From Gloeopeniophorella convolvens (Eukaryota > Basidiomycota > Agaricomycetes > Russulales), in assembly GCA_022496205.1 (NCBI GenBank), contig WTXD01000042.1, forward strand, positions 124,001-188,000: DNA of 64,000 nt, written 5' to 3'. Positions 12,877 through 23,759 of this stretch are shown in pieces. The first letter of the stretch is position 1. Each line of letters starts with the position of its first letter. The position numbers were made by a program, and so were the translations under genes. The notes beneath the pieces were generated by a model, which worked only from the letters and a program-made list of their open reading frames with translations, had not been told where the DNA came from and made no database searches.

Positions 12877-13619
12877 AACGCGCAGCGTTTGCGTGTCATA
12901 AATACAACCAATTTATACTGCTGAGCGTCCATAATAAAACCACTGCGATTGGGTGCCGCGCAGGCTCGAAACCACGGGCGCGCAACACCGACAGAGGCAA
13001 GGGAACAGTCGAGTGTGTGGAGAGCTCACGCACGTGCGCTGTGCGCACGATCCGATTGCAACAGCCTGAGCTCGTCCAGCCTCACAACACTACCATCTCC
13101 ACTTGCAGGCCCAGGCGTATGTCGTCCTCCCTTGCTTCCTTGTTCGTTGTCTTATATCTCGCTCTAGCATCCCATCCATTGACGTCGATCCCAGATGATG
13201 GCCGTGGTTCGGGTTGCTCAGGGGGCCCCAGAAGCGTATTTGCACTCGGGATGTTGCTCGGACCATCAGGCATCCGGGTGGTGGGATTCTGGGCTTTATT
13301 ATGACCCTTGTCGTGTACATACTTGACGTTGTAAACGCCGTAGAGCCAGCACCTGAACAAATAAACAAGATACATACCTCTAGACCGCTGTCAACTTGTA
13401 AACGACACATTCATATTGTCGTCCAGGGGTATCCTGTGCTCCCAATGTCAGTCTGAATATGGAGTGACTTGATACACTTGGGGACGTGTGCGATGCCGAG
13501 ATCTTGTTGAACTGGAGACTCCTGAAGCACCTTTATAGGTAGTACAGAAGTAGGCATTTTGGGTCCTAGACATACCAATTAATAGAGCAAGATACTCGAG
13601 GAGATGACAATACAGATGC
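12877..13619. other. Intergenic, nothing recognised
   Basis: Open frames here overlap on both strands and show no family motif. No continuation of the Hsp70 fragment could be found downstream of its putative intron. Confidence 0.4.
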
Positions 13620-13734
13620 TGTAAGGGGCGCGAACGCGTGTGGACCACGCGTTCGTCGCCTCGATCGAAAAGTATCACAAGGTACGGGATCCGGGTAGGT
13701 TGGATGGAGGGAAATCGCGTGATAGTGTAGCTAG

Positions 13735-13741
13735 TATAAAA
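13735..13741 (+). promoter_or_regulatory. TATA-like box upstream of Gag-like fragment
   Basis: TATAAAA lies about 225 bp before the first Gag-like ATG. It sits inside a stretch that could be the LTR of this element: TG-start at 13,620, CA-end near 13,896, followed by a GTATCAG motif that could be a primer-binding site. A second LTR copy was not found, so the LTR assignment is only inferred. Confidence 0.3.
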
Positions 13742-13965
13742 GGTGGTCGCAACTGATCCGGTTGCGACAACTCTCTTGTACTTACTTCACGCGATAACTC
13801 GACATCCCACTGATGTACGTGAATTCTGGTTATGACTGGAGCGACCTCAAGAGTACACGTTCTTACATCTTTTTAACCACCGCACATACTTCAACAAGTA
13901 TCAGAAAAACCCCTCTAATACCCGTACCTAAAACAGGCCTCTGCCACTGTTCGAATGTGCGAACG

Positions 13966-15046
13966 ATGTCGACTCGGTCGACGCCTGCTGCGGATAAAGA
14001 TAACCCGAGCAAGCCTAGATTGTCCCGGGACGCCAGTGCAGGGGCTAGTACGGGCGCGAGTGCCAACACTAGCGCGGCTGCGAGTGCGAGCATGAAAGAA
14101 ACTCGTTCGGCCCCGGCAGCCACGCCGGATCCTGAGGTCCATGACCCATTGCGGTCGCCGTCCGGGCCCCAATGTGGCCGTGGAGCGACTTCTGATCCCA
14201 GGATCATTCTCGTCGCCCTCTCCGGCGGAACGAGAAGTAAAATTTGAGGAGATCACACGGACGCCCGATGAACCAGTTGGCCCGGTTGATGCTCCACCGA
14301 TGAAGAATTCCATCAGCCCCGAGGAGGTGGATCACATTATGAATGAGCTGAATAACTTCGTGGATGGTGCTTCTGCTCACTGGGAATCGGCCTCGAAGAC
14401 GGTCGAGGAAGGCGTCGCTATAGCAAGAGGAGCGCGCCAGATGGAATCGGCCCTACGAGAGCATGTCAATACAATCCTCTCTAAGCTAGTTGGCGCCGGT
14501 GCAACACCCACAAAAAAACCGGAACGCTGGGGCATTTGCCAGATGGAAACAATACTTCGGGCACAGGCCGACGCAGATCGCGCGGAGCCTGAATCCACCT
14601 CAGCACGAGTTGGGGACATACCCAGCGAGGCGAGTACTGGAAATGAAACCATCCAGATGGACCGCAACGCGCGCCTCCAGGAACGAATGCGTGCGACAGT
14701 GGAGCACGAAGAGGAGCGCGAGCCAGGCGAGAGCTTGGAATCTTATATTCACCGCATGGTGCACCCAGTAAAGCTGCGGGACCGTTGCCAACGTGTTGCT
14801 GAACAATTCGCTCAATCTGCGAATAATTCTAGAATGATGGGAAAACACACAACAGCCATGAGAGTTCGGATGATAACGATGGTGATTCACCAACTCACCT
14901 GCCCTCATAACCCAAGTACGCGATTAAGGACCACACGTCTAAGCGGGTCCATAACGCAGCCCACCAGGCTGATGGCTCCAGAGGTTATGGGATTTCAGCT
15001 GCACCGGCTGTGTCGGCTGGATGTCAGAATTTGCAGCCGGGCCTGA
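13966..15046 (+). pseudogene. Gag-like fragment of an LTR retrotransposon
   Basis: An ORF starts with ATG at 13,966 and encodes a Ser/Ala/Thr-rich N-terminus. The coding frame then shifts by one somewhere between 14,140 and 14,230 and continues to a stop at 15,046. The second part has an acidic, helical segment with VDHIMNELNNFVDGASAHWE near its start and charged helices after it. This resembles the N-terminal Gag region of gypsy-type elements in agaricomycetes. No zinc knuckle, protease or pol follows: after 15.05 kb the similarity stops. I judge it a truncated element with a frameshift; the family call is tentative. Confidence 0.4.
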
Positions 15047-15520
15047 TTAGCTCGAACAATGCACAGGCCGCTGTACACGCGACGCCTAAGATGACGTCAG
15101 TAATGCTGAAGAACACTGCATTAGGCGTAGGGTATAGATACGCGCACCTGTTAAGATCTGGGAGGCCGGATAGACGTTGATGTAGTAGAGAGTAAAGAGC
15201 GAAGTGAACATTTGGATACCAAGTTACAATCTTATCTAGGACGAATCACGTGCTACGATGCCAAACGAAACTTGACACTCCTCCCCAGCGTGCACAGTGG
15301 TTCGTCAACACCAATAGACAGATAGGAGATGTAAGTAAGAGAAGAAGGGAAAAAAAAAGGTGTGACCAAGTCCCCAAAATGGACACGATTGCAGTAAAAT
15401 GCAGCGACCCAAGAAGTGTCGACCCGATGCTGTAGTAGGCTCAGTCAAGATGCTAATACACTTCTCCATATGAGGGCTTGAAAACCCAAGATGGTAGAGA
15501 GACCGGGGTCGTCGACAACC

Positions 15521-15700
15521 TAGTCTTACCCTTCCTGGGTGGCTGCTGTGCCCCATGACGCAGCCTTACCCTTCCCCCAGGCTGCTAGATGCCGTCGCAC
15601 GACAGACAAGTTGCCATTGACAACCCAGTCTTACCCTTCCCGTGGCTGCTGTGCTCAAGGAAACACAGTCTTACTCTTCCCGGGCTGCTGGATACCGTCA
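15521..15700. repeat. Minisatellite, four imperfect units
   Basis: Four copies of a motif close to AGTCTTACCCTTCCC followed by GGGCTGCTG lie at about 15,522, 15,561, 15,623 and 15,668. Spacing is 39-62 bp, and two units end in a related GATRCCGTC segment. Confidence 0.6.
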
Positions 15701-15714
15701 CATGGCAAGATGAG

Positions 15715-16150
15715 ACGAGGGTCGAGATGAGAATCGAGACGTGAGGTGAGGGAAGGAAAACGGAAGACAGGAGTCGGGGGATGGAAGAGATGAGATGAAA
15801 AGGCTTGAGACTTGAGATGAGAGGCGGAGGAAATGGAAGACTGGGGACGAGAGACGAGACAGGAAGGAGGTTTGAGATGGAGAAATGAGACGAGGGCCGA
15901 GAGAGCCGAGGCAAGAGTGACGAGACGAGATGAGACGAGAGAGGAGAGGAAACGAGAGAGTGAAGATGAGATGAAAATGCCCAGGTTACATGCGGATACC
16001 GCTAGCTGGGGAGACGGGGGAGAGAAGAGCGTCCAGGAATATGCGCGGATGCCGCTAGCTGGGGAGAGAGGAGACCTTAAACTTGAGACTTGAACTGAGG
16101 CTTGAGACGGAGAAGATGGGAAGTTGGAGAGGCGAGAGATAGACAGGACG
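15715..16150. repeat. Purine-rich (GA) tract
   Basis: The plus strand is strongly purine-biased over about 430 bp, with GAGATGAGA/GACGAGA-type degenerate repeats. Open frames on either strand here are composition artefacts. Within it, a short direct repeat (core GCCGCTAGCTGGGGAGA) occurs near 15,998 and 16,050. Confidence 0.65.
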
Positions 16151-16732
16151 GGATGGAACAACAAGCACGCGACGAGATGCAATCGCGGACCAAGGACCGC
16201 GAGATATACTCCTCCTCAGTGAGGAGCGCACAGAAAAAAAATTAAACCAGTTCTAAGAAGCGAAGAAGTGATAAGGGGTACAAGGACAAGGAAGGCGCAC
16301 GGTGGGTTAGGCCTGAGAAGGAAGAAAGAAAAAAAATGGGGGACGAGAGCATGTCGCGGGCGTGGCCTTAGGCAGTGCGAGAGCGGGACGGGTGGGAGGG
16401 GAAAGAAATGCATGGGCGCGGCCGAGGGAGGCACAGCGCCGGACGTCGCAGGACCTCCTGTTGTGCAAACGCGGCGGGTGGTCGTGCGTCGTCCGGAGCG
16501 GACGCGGTGACGGATTGGCAGTGCATCGTCCGGAGTCGAACGTGGTCGGACGGAATGCACACGACCGTGAGCGTGCCACAGGCGCATGGAAAGGGGGGGT
16601 CGGGACGCAAGAGCGGGGCAGCCGAGGTGATGGCGGATGGTGCACGACACGGCGAATGGTGCTGGCGCATAGACTGGTGACCGAGTCTCTACACGACGCT
16701 GACGATGGCAAGCATGTACCGTGTGTATGTAG
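16151..16732. other. Non-coding flank of the TIR unit
   Basis: GC-rich sequence with shadow ORFs on both strands. I see no gene. It ends where the left terminal inverted repeat begins. Confidence 0.45.
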
Positions 16733-16890
16733 AGACTGGTAGTTTTGGTCGGGCCTTTGGTGGGGATTCCGCAACCTGTCAAAATGGCAGTAGATTTCAT
16801 CGGGATCAGTCACACTGCGTGACGATTTGACAGCACTTGACAGCTGTCAATCCGTTTTGGGCGTCGGAGGACGGAAAAAGTCAGGTGACC
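16733..16890 (+). repeat. Left terminal inverted repeat (158 bp)
   Basis: It begins AGACTGGTAG and ends at CAGGTGACC. Its reverse complement recurs at 23,376-23,536 with a handful of substitutions and one or two small indels. It contains several TGACAG hexamers and the 12-bp palindrome TGACAGCTGTCA (around 16,848), plausible binding sites for the element's own protein. Confidence 0.85.
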
Positions 16891-17753
16891 GATCGCGTCG
16901 TCTCGCGTTGGAATGCGTCGTACGAACTTGCCAGCTCATGCACGCATGAAGTCGAATATATATGACAGCTGTTATCGCGGAATATTTTTCGCTGCTGGGT
17001 CGCAGGTCCCGGCATACTGCCACGGTCGCGGCTCGAACTCCGACAGACTCCGGCGTCCTAATTTGGTAACTGCTCACTGTGCAGTCGTTACTCCTGGGTT
17101 GTGACACTCATTACTTGTGGGCTGCTGGAGCTATCACTCCTGGATCCTAGCACACAGTCTTATAATGATTATTACCTTTTACCCTATAATTTCTGAGCAC
17201 CCTGCTGGGGATGAGCACCAATCTTCTGGATTGCAAGTCACACTCAGTCCAAATTTGGCTGCGTGATGCGTGATCAGTCACCGCGGGCTGTGCAAAATGA
17301 AAGCCGGACAAAGTCAATCACATGACCTAGACTAAGGACTTATGACTGAACTCTGCACTACAATGAAGGCAGATCCACCGGGATGATTCCCTTGAGACCC
17401 AGACCAATTTTTGTAAGGCCCAGGTAGACTCTGAGAGAAAAGCCATGACCATACTTGGGTAATTCCGGGAGCCAAACATATAAAGTTTGATATGGAACAG
17501 CAAATTAAAAATATGTATAGAGTAAGGCATCAAAAGTGCGAGAGGGTTGCAAAAAAGTGATGAGTTAAAGTCGGTCAAGGCTCGCTTGGTGCGACCCAGG
17601 ACTGCGGACCGGCACAAAAGTGCAACCAAAACGATTTTCCTACAATATCCCTGTCATACACGAAGCCCCAACACTTTCCAGTTCTGCTTCTCTGAAGCTG
17701 TATCCAAGGCCTCGGGCGAAACCCAGGACGCTGGACAAGACCTAGCTCGCCTG

Positions 17754-20043
17754 ATGTACTCTCGGGTCTACTCTGCATCTGGAGGCAACATTCGTCTGCG
17801 CGAGGACCAGCTGATCTCGGCAATTCACTTCTACGAGGGCAGGGACGTGATACACGTTTCTCGTACCGGATCTGGGAAGACTATGCAGATTGTGATTGCG
17901 GCGCTCATGGACCCTAAGATCGCTGTGCTCGTGCTCTCGCCACTTATGCGCCTTCAAGAATCGATGGTGAGTTTGAGTCTGCTCGTCTTGGTGGTGTGGT
18001 TCTTTACTACTATTACCATGCCTAGGCTGATGGCCTCAACAATTTTGAGGGCATAAATGCGGTCGTAGTAAATCACAAGATGCGATATGACTCGAAGAAG
18101 TGGACGGTACGCGTTTCGAGATGTCTCACATCGCGATTAGTTTCTCACGTCCCCGTAGAATATCCACAATCTTCAATACAATGTTATAATGGCATCGCCA
18201 GAACAATGTGATGCCATCGACGGACGCCCTACACGTTTGCAGCAGCTTCTTTTGGGAGGGATCCATGTCAATTCGGATTTTTCTGCACGCATCAAGAGGG
18301 TTATCGTTGATGAGGCCCACCTCGCGTTCATCTGGGGAAATGTATTGTCCGACACGGAAGCTGCATTCCGGCCTGCGTGGGGTGAAATCGGCAAGCTACG
18401 CATCAAACTTAAGGCAGGCACGCCTCTGATGACTCTCACTGCTACGGCGCCGGCATCCATCTGTGCATTTCTTGAGAAGACTATGCATCTGCGATCACCT
18501 ATTCTCCGCAAGAACTGTACGAACCGCCCGAGCCAGACGTACGCGTGCCATCCTATTGTCGGCAGTCTAAAGGACTTTAGGAACCTCGGGATGCTCATTG
18601 ACTCAGCGCTCTCTGATCATGACGACTGCCCCACGACGCCGCGCGAGGTTGTCGCAGCTACTCGCAAGACAGTAGTGTTCATGGACAACACTGGTCTAAT
18701 CGAGTCTGCGCACGATGCACTTTATGCTATGCTCCCGGCATCGCTACGTGCTCAGCTTAGAGCCCTAGGGTTCATCCGGTTCTACCATGCCAAGATGTCT
18801 GACCGGTTTCTCGACGCAACTTTTGACGCGTTTCATCATTCGGATTCGACATGCAAGATTTTATTCGCAAGCAGTGCATTTGCAACAGTAATGGATGGTG
18901 TTTTGCAACAGCCGCGTGCGTGCTAACAGTACCTACTATAGGGGCTCGACATCCCCAACATTGAGGTCGTCATTCAGTATGGCGTCTGCCATTGGTTCGA
19001 GGGCTTGCTCCAACGCTTCGGGCGGAACGTACGGCAGGGGCACATGCATGGACTCTCCCTTCTGATGTACGAACCCTGGGCTCTGTCTCCAACAACCAGC
19101 AAACCTTCTGCAAAAGAGTGCCGAACCTCTGAAGCGATCAAGAAATATGTTGCGCTCACCACGTGTCGCCGCGGCTACATTGCGGAATATTTGGACGATG
19201 ATGATCCGGAAGGTACGCTGTCAAGATTTCTGTCTTGAAATTGTGGAAGTTAGGGTGTTTGACAATGACTTGAGCACCGTCACATCACTACAATACATCT
19301 CTGATTATCCTCGTGCTCATCAATGTTTTATTGTAGCTCTGCTATACGATGGAGATCTCTGCTGTGATGGAGACCATTCGGCGACTCACAAGAACGTTCA
19401 CGTGGCCTCTTTTGACCTTCAGCATTATTTTCCCGGACATCTCCTCGGAGGAGATCCCCCTCGGTGCGAGCAGCCCACGTCCACGCGCTCGAGAGGGAAG
19501 CTACCACCTATGCGTCCTAAGGTTCAGCAAGGATACCTTAAGGAGACCCTGAAGCGCTGGCTAGTTTCTCCAGAGCGTCAAGCGCTCACTCCTCGTTTTC
19601 CTGCACCAGAAGACCTTGTACTATCAGAGAGTGATCTCACAGCACTCGTTCAAGCGCCCTATGTAGCATTTAGGACTTCCGCAGATGTGGCATCAGTCAT
19701 AGGGCAAGCGGACGAGTGGGCAAGCATATATGCACATAGCATCCTTGGTATTGTCCAGCAGTTTGAGCTGATTGCGCAGATCAACATGTCTCAGTGGACA
19801 CAAGACCTTAAGGACAAAAAAAATAAACGAAAGCTCCCCGAAAGCCTTGCGGAGGTGCCAGAGGGCGTGGCTTCAACATCACAAGATGTGACACAAATTG
19901 CAGAGGCGGTTGCAAGAATCGGAATCGAGGATCTGAAGCCTGTGACGCTGCCTCAACGCGATGATGAGGGTGCCACTGGTGAGCGTGAGCGCAAGCGAGT
20001 TAGACTACATTACGAGGGCTTGTCCGTAACTCTAAGGCTGTAA
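17754..20043 (+). CDS. RecQ-family DNA helicase, 666 aa, five exons
   Basis: Superfamily 2 ATP-dependent helicase. Exons are 17,754-17,966, 18,026-18,106, 18,159-18,887, 18,942-19,212 and 19,337-20,043. The introns are GT-AG and in phase, and all 667 codons are open. Motif 0/I: LREDQ then RTGSGKT (about residue 40). Motif II: DEAH (about 150). Motif III: LTATA (about 193). Motif V spans an intron and gives FAT then GLDIPN. Motif VI: QRFGRNVRQ, with both Arg of the Q..GR..R signature. A C-terminal CRR...CCDG segment matches the RecQ zinc-binding module, but the usual last Cys is not in place (CCDGDH). The C-terminal ~200 residues are charged and have no known domain. The start is uncertain: the frame is open upstream to 17,547 without another ATG. 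It is convergent with the DUF6589 gene, 206 bp away, inside the same inverted repeats. Confidence 0.85.
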
Positions 20044-20249
20044 ACTAATGGCTATAATTAAAATGGTCAACCCTCGTCGTCTGCATGGCTGCCAAATCCT
20101 GATGGCGGTGGATTGTCGTTCCCTTCAAGGTCCGCGGTAACAATGGGTTCTAATAAGTCGCTGCTCTCTGCTACGGCAAGGTCTGGCGGCACTTCATCAA
20201 GACCTTGAAAAGCTTTACGACGACGCTGATGAAAGTAAAATAAGAGCCC

Positions 20250-23200
20250 TCATAGGCCTTTAAGCTTGCTGATGCCCACAGCAAAGGCATCAATTGTTGG
20301 TTTGGTGATAGGTGCGTGTCGACTCGAAGTCGGAATGAGTAGCGCCCACTCATCAACCTTCACCGACACTGAATAGACATGCATGCTGGTGTCAACTTTA
20401 GTGTGGGTTATTCCTTTATAACCGACACCAAGTGCTGTGCGAAATGAGTGTAGGAGTTTTTGCAAGATCGGCACAGTTGGGGACACCGTTCGTATTGAGT
20501 CCCATCCTGAACCATTTGCTGTATGATGGGAGAATATCTCCTACATAAACAGCCCAAGAGTGGTGAGGATAGTCACAAACATTGATGCGTGTATAGGGTT
20601 CACCTTCAGGGTATTTATAACATGTTCAATATTTTCGTCAACGCCAGTCCAGTGCCCGCTACGCCCACTCATATTGATGAGCATATTATCACGCATGACG
20701 TCGCTGGACATTCCTCAATGCATCAGCAATGTCATGTATCAAACACGTAGTCACTCACGCGAATCCGGGTGTCCAAACCTTCTCCAAATTTTGAATGAGA
20801 TGCAGAAATTCCGTGCAGTAGTTTCGAGCACCTGCGCCACAGAACCAGATTGCCAAGTGCCCTAAGAAGAGTTCCACGCGACCAAAATCGCCTGACTTGA
20901 CCGCTTCGTGCAGTGTGTAGAAGTGTAGGAGGTCGCGGAACATCAGGCGTACGCTTCGAGCCGTTTGATCCACGGTGGGGCCTTCAGCGGAGTCAGCGAC
21001 ATCGGTACCATTGGAGAGCTGAACGAAGATCTCCTCCGCCATTGTGAGGGGCGTCTTGACATCCGGTGCAGAGTTCGCAAACTCCTGAAGGGTACCGGGT
21101 GCGCACTTTGACTTCCACATGGAGAGAGTCAACCCAAAGAGAACTTGATTCTCCGTTGCCTTGAGTGCATGGTAGTCTGGGTGCTCGGATGCGTGACGTT
21201 TCTTCCCTAGAAGCGAGATAAAAGACTCTAGGCTGCCATAGTCTTCAGCGTTGCCACGGTGAAGACCAAGCATAGACCATGACATATTGAGGAGGACATG
21301 AAACAGACCTGGCGCAAGCTGCACCATATCGATGCGATCCAGCGAGGTGACGTCGTGTTTACGCCGGGCTTGTGCTGCACGTATATTCGAGTTGGTTGCT
21401 TGATCATTGATAGATGGGATCGCCAGCTGTCCGAGGTCGCACACGGCATCCATCCCAAGCTGCGTCTCATACGCCTCGCGAAAGACTTCTATATTGCCTT
21501 CGATTGATGCCTCATTGGTAGTGGTTGTCTGTAGTGGGTGCTGCACGGTATGGTGACCTTCTGGTGGCGCGCGGCGAGGAGGGTGCTTCAGTAGCGGTGA
21601 CTCAAGATACGAAGCTGCGAGCGTCTTGAACTCAGGTGCAAACCGCAAGAGAATTTCGACTAGATGGATTGCCTGATGATCCAGAATGGCCTCTCTAGTG
21701 GATTGAGAGGGCGCGACGTGCTCAGAGAAGGTTATCTCCTCGAGTTGGTTTCGTCGCTCAAGAATGGGACGCAAGGCACATGCCTCCTCCGAGGCATTTC
21801 ATAGTTCGTACAGAATGAGGGTTGTGCCGACTGTGACCTTCGGACGAGCACCCGGACGTTGTTCTACGTAGTTGGATGTTGCAACATGGATGTTGTCATA
21901 GCAAAACATGTGGGGTCCACGTGCCGCATCACGAGCAGCTGCCATGGAGTGGCGACAAAGGGATTCGTGAGCGTCCGAGAGCCCGCTGTACTCCGAGGAG
22001 AGCCCCAGCTTAGAACAGATTTCGATGCACTGCTTTGGGGCGCGCGCCGCCCATTGAGTGATCCCATGAGCAAGGGCAAAAAGCTGAGCTTTCTGAGAGC
22101 GGTGTTTAGCAATTTGGCAGATGATGACGAGAGCAACCTGCGGATCAATGAAAGGTTTGCACAGGTCTAGGGACACGGTAAATATATTGACGGACGCACC
22201 CTATCAGGATTCTTCGACGTGTTACTCTTCCTAGCGCGTTTAGTCTGCAATGCTTGAAGCATTAAATGGTGCATGTTCGGAGCATGTTCCTCGATCACGG
22301 CCCCGACTGAGTCCTTGAGAGAGAAATCTGCAAGGTGCGACGGCTCCAGCGATGCAGCCTCCAAGCGGAACTTTGCTGTCAGCACATCCATCTCGCTAGA
22401 TATCTTGTCCTCCACAAGTTCCACAGCATGGGAGTCTTCATCAAGGAATTCAATTATTTGACTCTTTGCCTCAGGAACGCTCCACCAAAGTCTGAGGATG
22501 TCGCGTACACCATTTGCTTCGTAGAATGCGCTCGCAAGAGATTTGGTGCGCTCGGATGCACTGGGCTTAAAGAGTGTCTCTAACAAGAGATTGGCACCTC
22601 TATGATGCGTCGCGTCGCGAAACTGCTCGATGTGCGAAGCACAGCGCTCATCTAGCGTCATCCGCATGGGGACTTGCTGGACTGGAGGCTGATATCCTTG
22701 CACGTTCAGCAAATCTTCTAGGAGCAACGATGGGAGAAGAGGAACAGTCGGAGATGCGTTTCGGGATATCAGCCTCTCCACAAGGTGTTTCCGCGCACTG
22801 CGGCTAACAGGATGTGAAGTGTCCGTAGGTGTCGGCAAATCCGGAGTCAATGGTGGTAGGGACTGGCAGGAAGGCGTCCACAGAGGCGCAGCTGGAACGC
22901 GAGTATTTGACGTAGCTGGGAGGCTATGAGATCGTGCAGGGGTGGTATACAGTGCCCATGGTACGTCCGTTGGAGCATATCCAGGAGCCCACGCAGGATC
23001 AGAGCGCAGAGAAGGAACAGAACTGGGAGTCCAAGGCGAGAAGTTGAGAGTGGCCGGAGGAGCAGAGAACGGAGACGGAACACCAGAAAGTAGTCGATCA
23101 AGCCCAGCGCCGCGAGAGTCAGATGCTAGATAGTGGGTTTGAGTTTCGTGTGGTGTCCGGAAGTTGAACCCAGGTGTTTGCGAGTGTGCAGCTTCACTGG

Positions 23201-23261
23201 TCCCACGGAAAGGAGAGTCAAGGGTGCTAAAAAGCATTCTGGAGTCTGGAGGATAGTACAT
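20250..23261 (-). pseudogene. DUF6589 protein gene, one premature stop
   Basis: Exons are 23,261-22,200, 22,137-20,759, 20,703-20,604 and 20,540-20,250. Introns are 62, 55 and 63 nt, and the frame holds throughout (943 aa plus stop). The exception is a TGA at 21,799-21,801, codon 467, where the sense would be Arg (CGA). The first 190 or so residues are Pro/Ser-rich and probably disordered. The rest carries features I associate with the fungal DUF6589 family: an RSQKAQ segment, a YDNI motif followed by EQR, LAPGLFH, LHRG with GSL, EHPDYH, GDFGRVE, GAGARNYCTE, and VMRDNMLINM near the end. Its biochemical role is unknown; conserved acidic residues (YDN, PDYH, CTE) would be compatible with a nuclease or transposase fold, which is speculation. 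It lies just inside the right inverted repeat and reads toward RecQ. Confidence 0.75.
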
Positions 23262-23375
23262 AATGCAGGTACAAGAAACGGAGGACGCAGAACGAGGGGA
23301 CGCGCATATATTTCAGGTTAAGCACGAATGGCACAGTTGGCAATGCGCTGGCAACTCGACTCGGACGACACGACT

Positions 23376-23536
23376 GGTCACCTGACTTTTTCCGTCCTCC
23401 GACGTCCAATCAAAGATCCCAATGCGGATTGACAGCTGTCAGACGCTGTCAAAGTGTGACCGATCCCGATGAAATCTACTGTTATTCTGACAGGTTGCGG
23501 AATCCCCACCAAAGGTCCGACCAAATCTACCAGTCT
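23376..23536 (-). repeat. Right terminal inverted repeat (161 bp)
   Basis: Reverse complement of the left repeat. It has GGTCACCTGACTTTTTCCG at its inner edge and CTACCAGTCT at its outer end. The TGACAGCTGTCA palindrome is conserved. An extra ~10 bp near 23,410 accounts for the length difference. Confidence 0.85.
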
Positions 23537-23759
23537 AGCTGGCGCAGCCGTCGGCGGCCAGAACTCCTCCCAACGCAAGGGCGGTGATGTATGTTGCAAA
23601 GACGGTGCGCGGACGGTCCAAGATCTAGCAACCGCGCGGCGCCGGACTGCAGCAACGCCAGGCGCGTGAGGGATGGCGAGCAGGCTAGAGGGGGGAAATG
23701 GTGACCAAGGGAGAGGTGAAGGCGGAGGGCGCGGGCACCTGATCCTCTACACTTTATCA

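Larger units (their letters stand above)
16733..23536. mobile_element. TIR-bounded unit with RecQ helicase and DUF6589 genes
   Basis: Two near-identical inverted repeats of about 160 bp bound a 6.8-kb segment that encodes only two genes: a RecQ-family helicase (plus) and a DUF6589 protein (minus), arranged tail to tail. Terminal inverted repeats and a compact gene pair are the layout of a DNA transposon, yet neither gene is a classical transposase. No convincing target-site duplication is visible (GTATGTAG to the left, AGCTGGCG to the right). Either the exact ends are slightly different, the duplication has decayed, or the mechanism does not make one. What is seen is the repeats and the genes; mobility is inferred. 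Confidence 0.7.

Noticed and set aside
15585..16182. Ser/Pro/Leu-rich minus-strand ORFs opposite the purine tract
   Set aside because: They arise from the GA/CT strand bias and minisatellite, not from coding selection.
16216..16800. 194-aa minus ORF whose start matches the start of an ORF at 23,469
   Set aside because: The shared 20 or so residues are just the translation of the two terminal inverted repeats; the rest does not match.
16725..23544. Target-site duplication for the RecQ/DUF6589 unit
   Set aside because: Bases outside the two repeats (GTATGTAG and AGCTGGCG) do not form a direct repeat under any boundary within a few bases.
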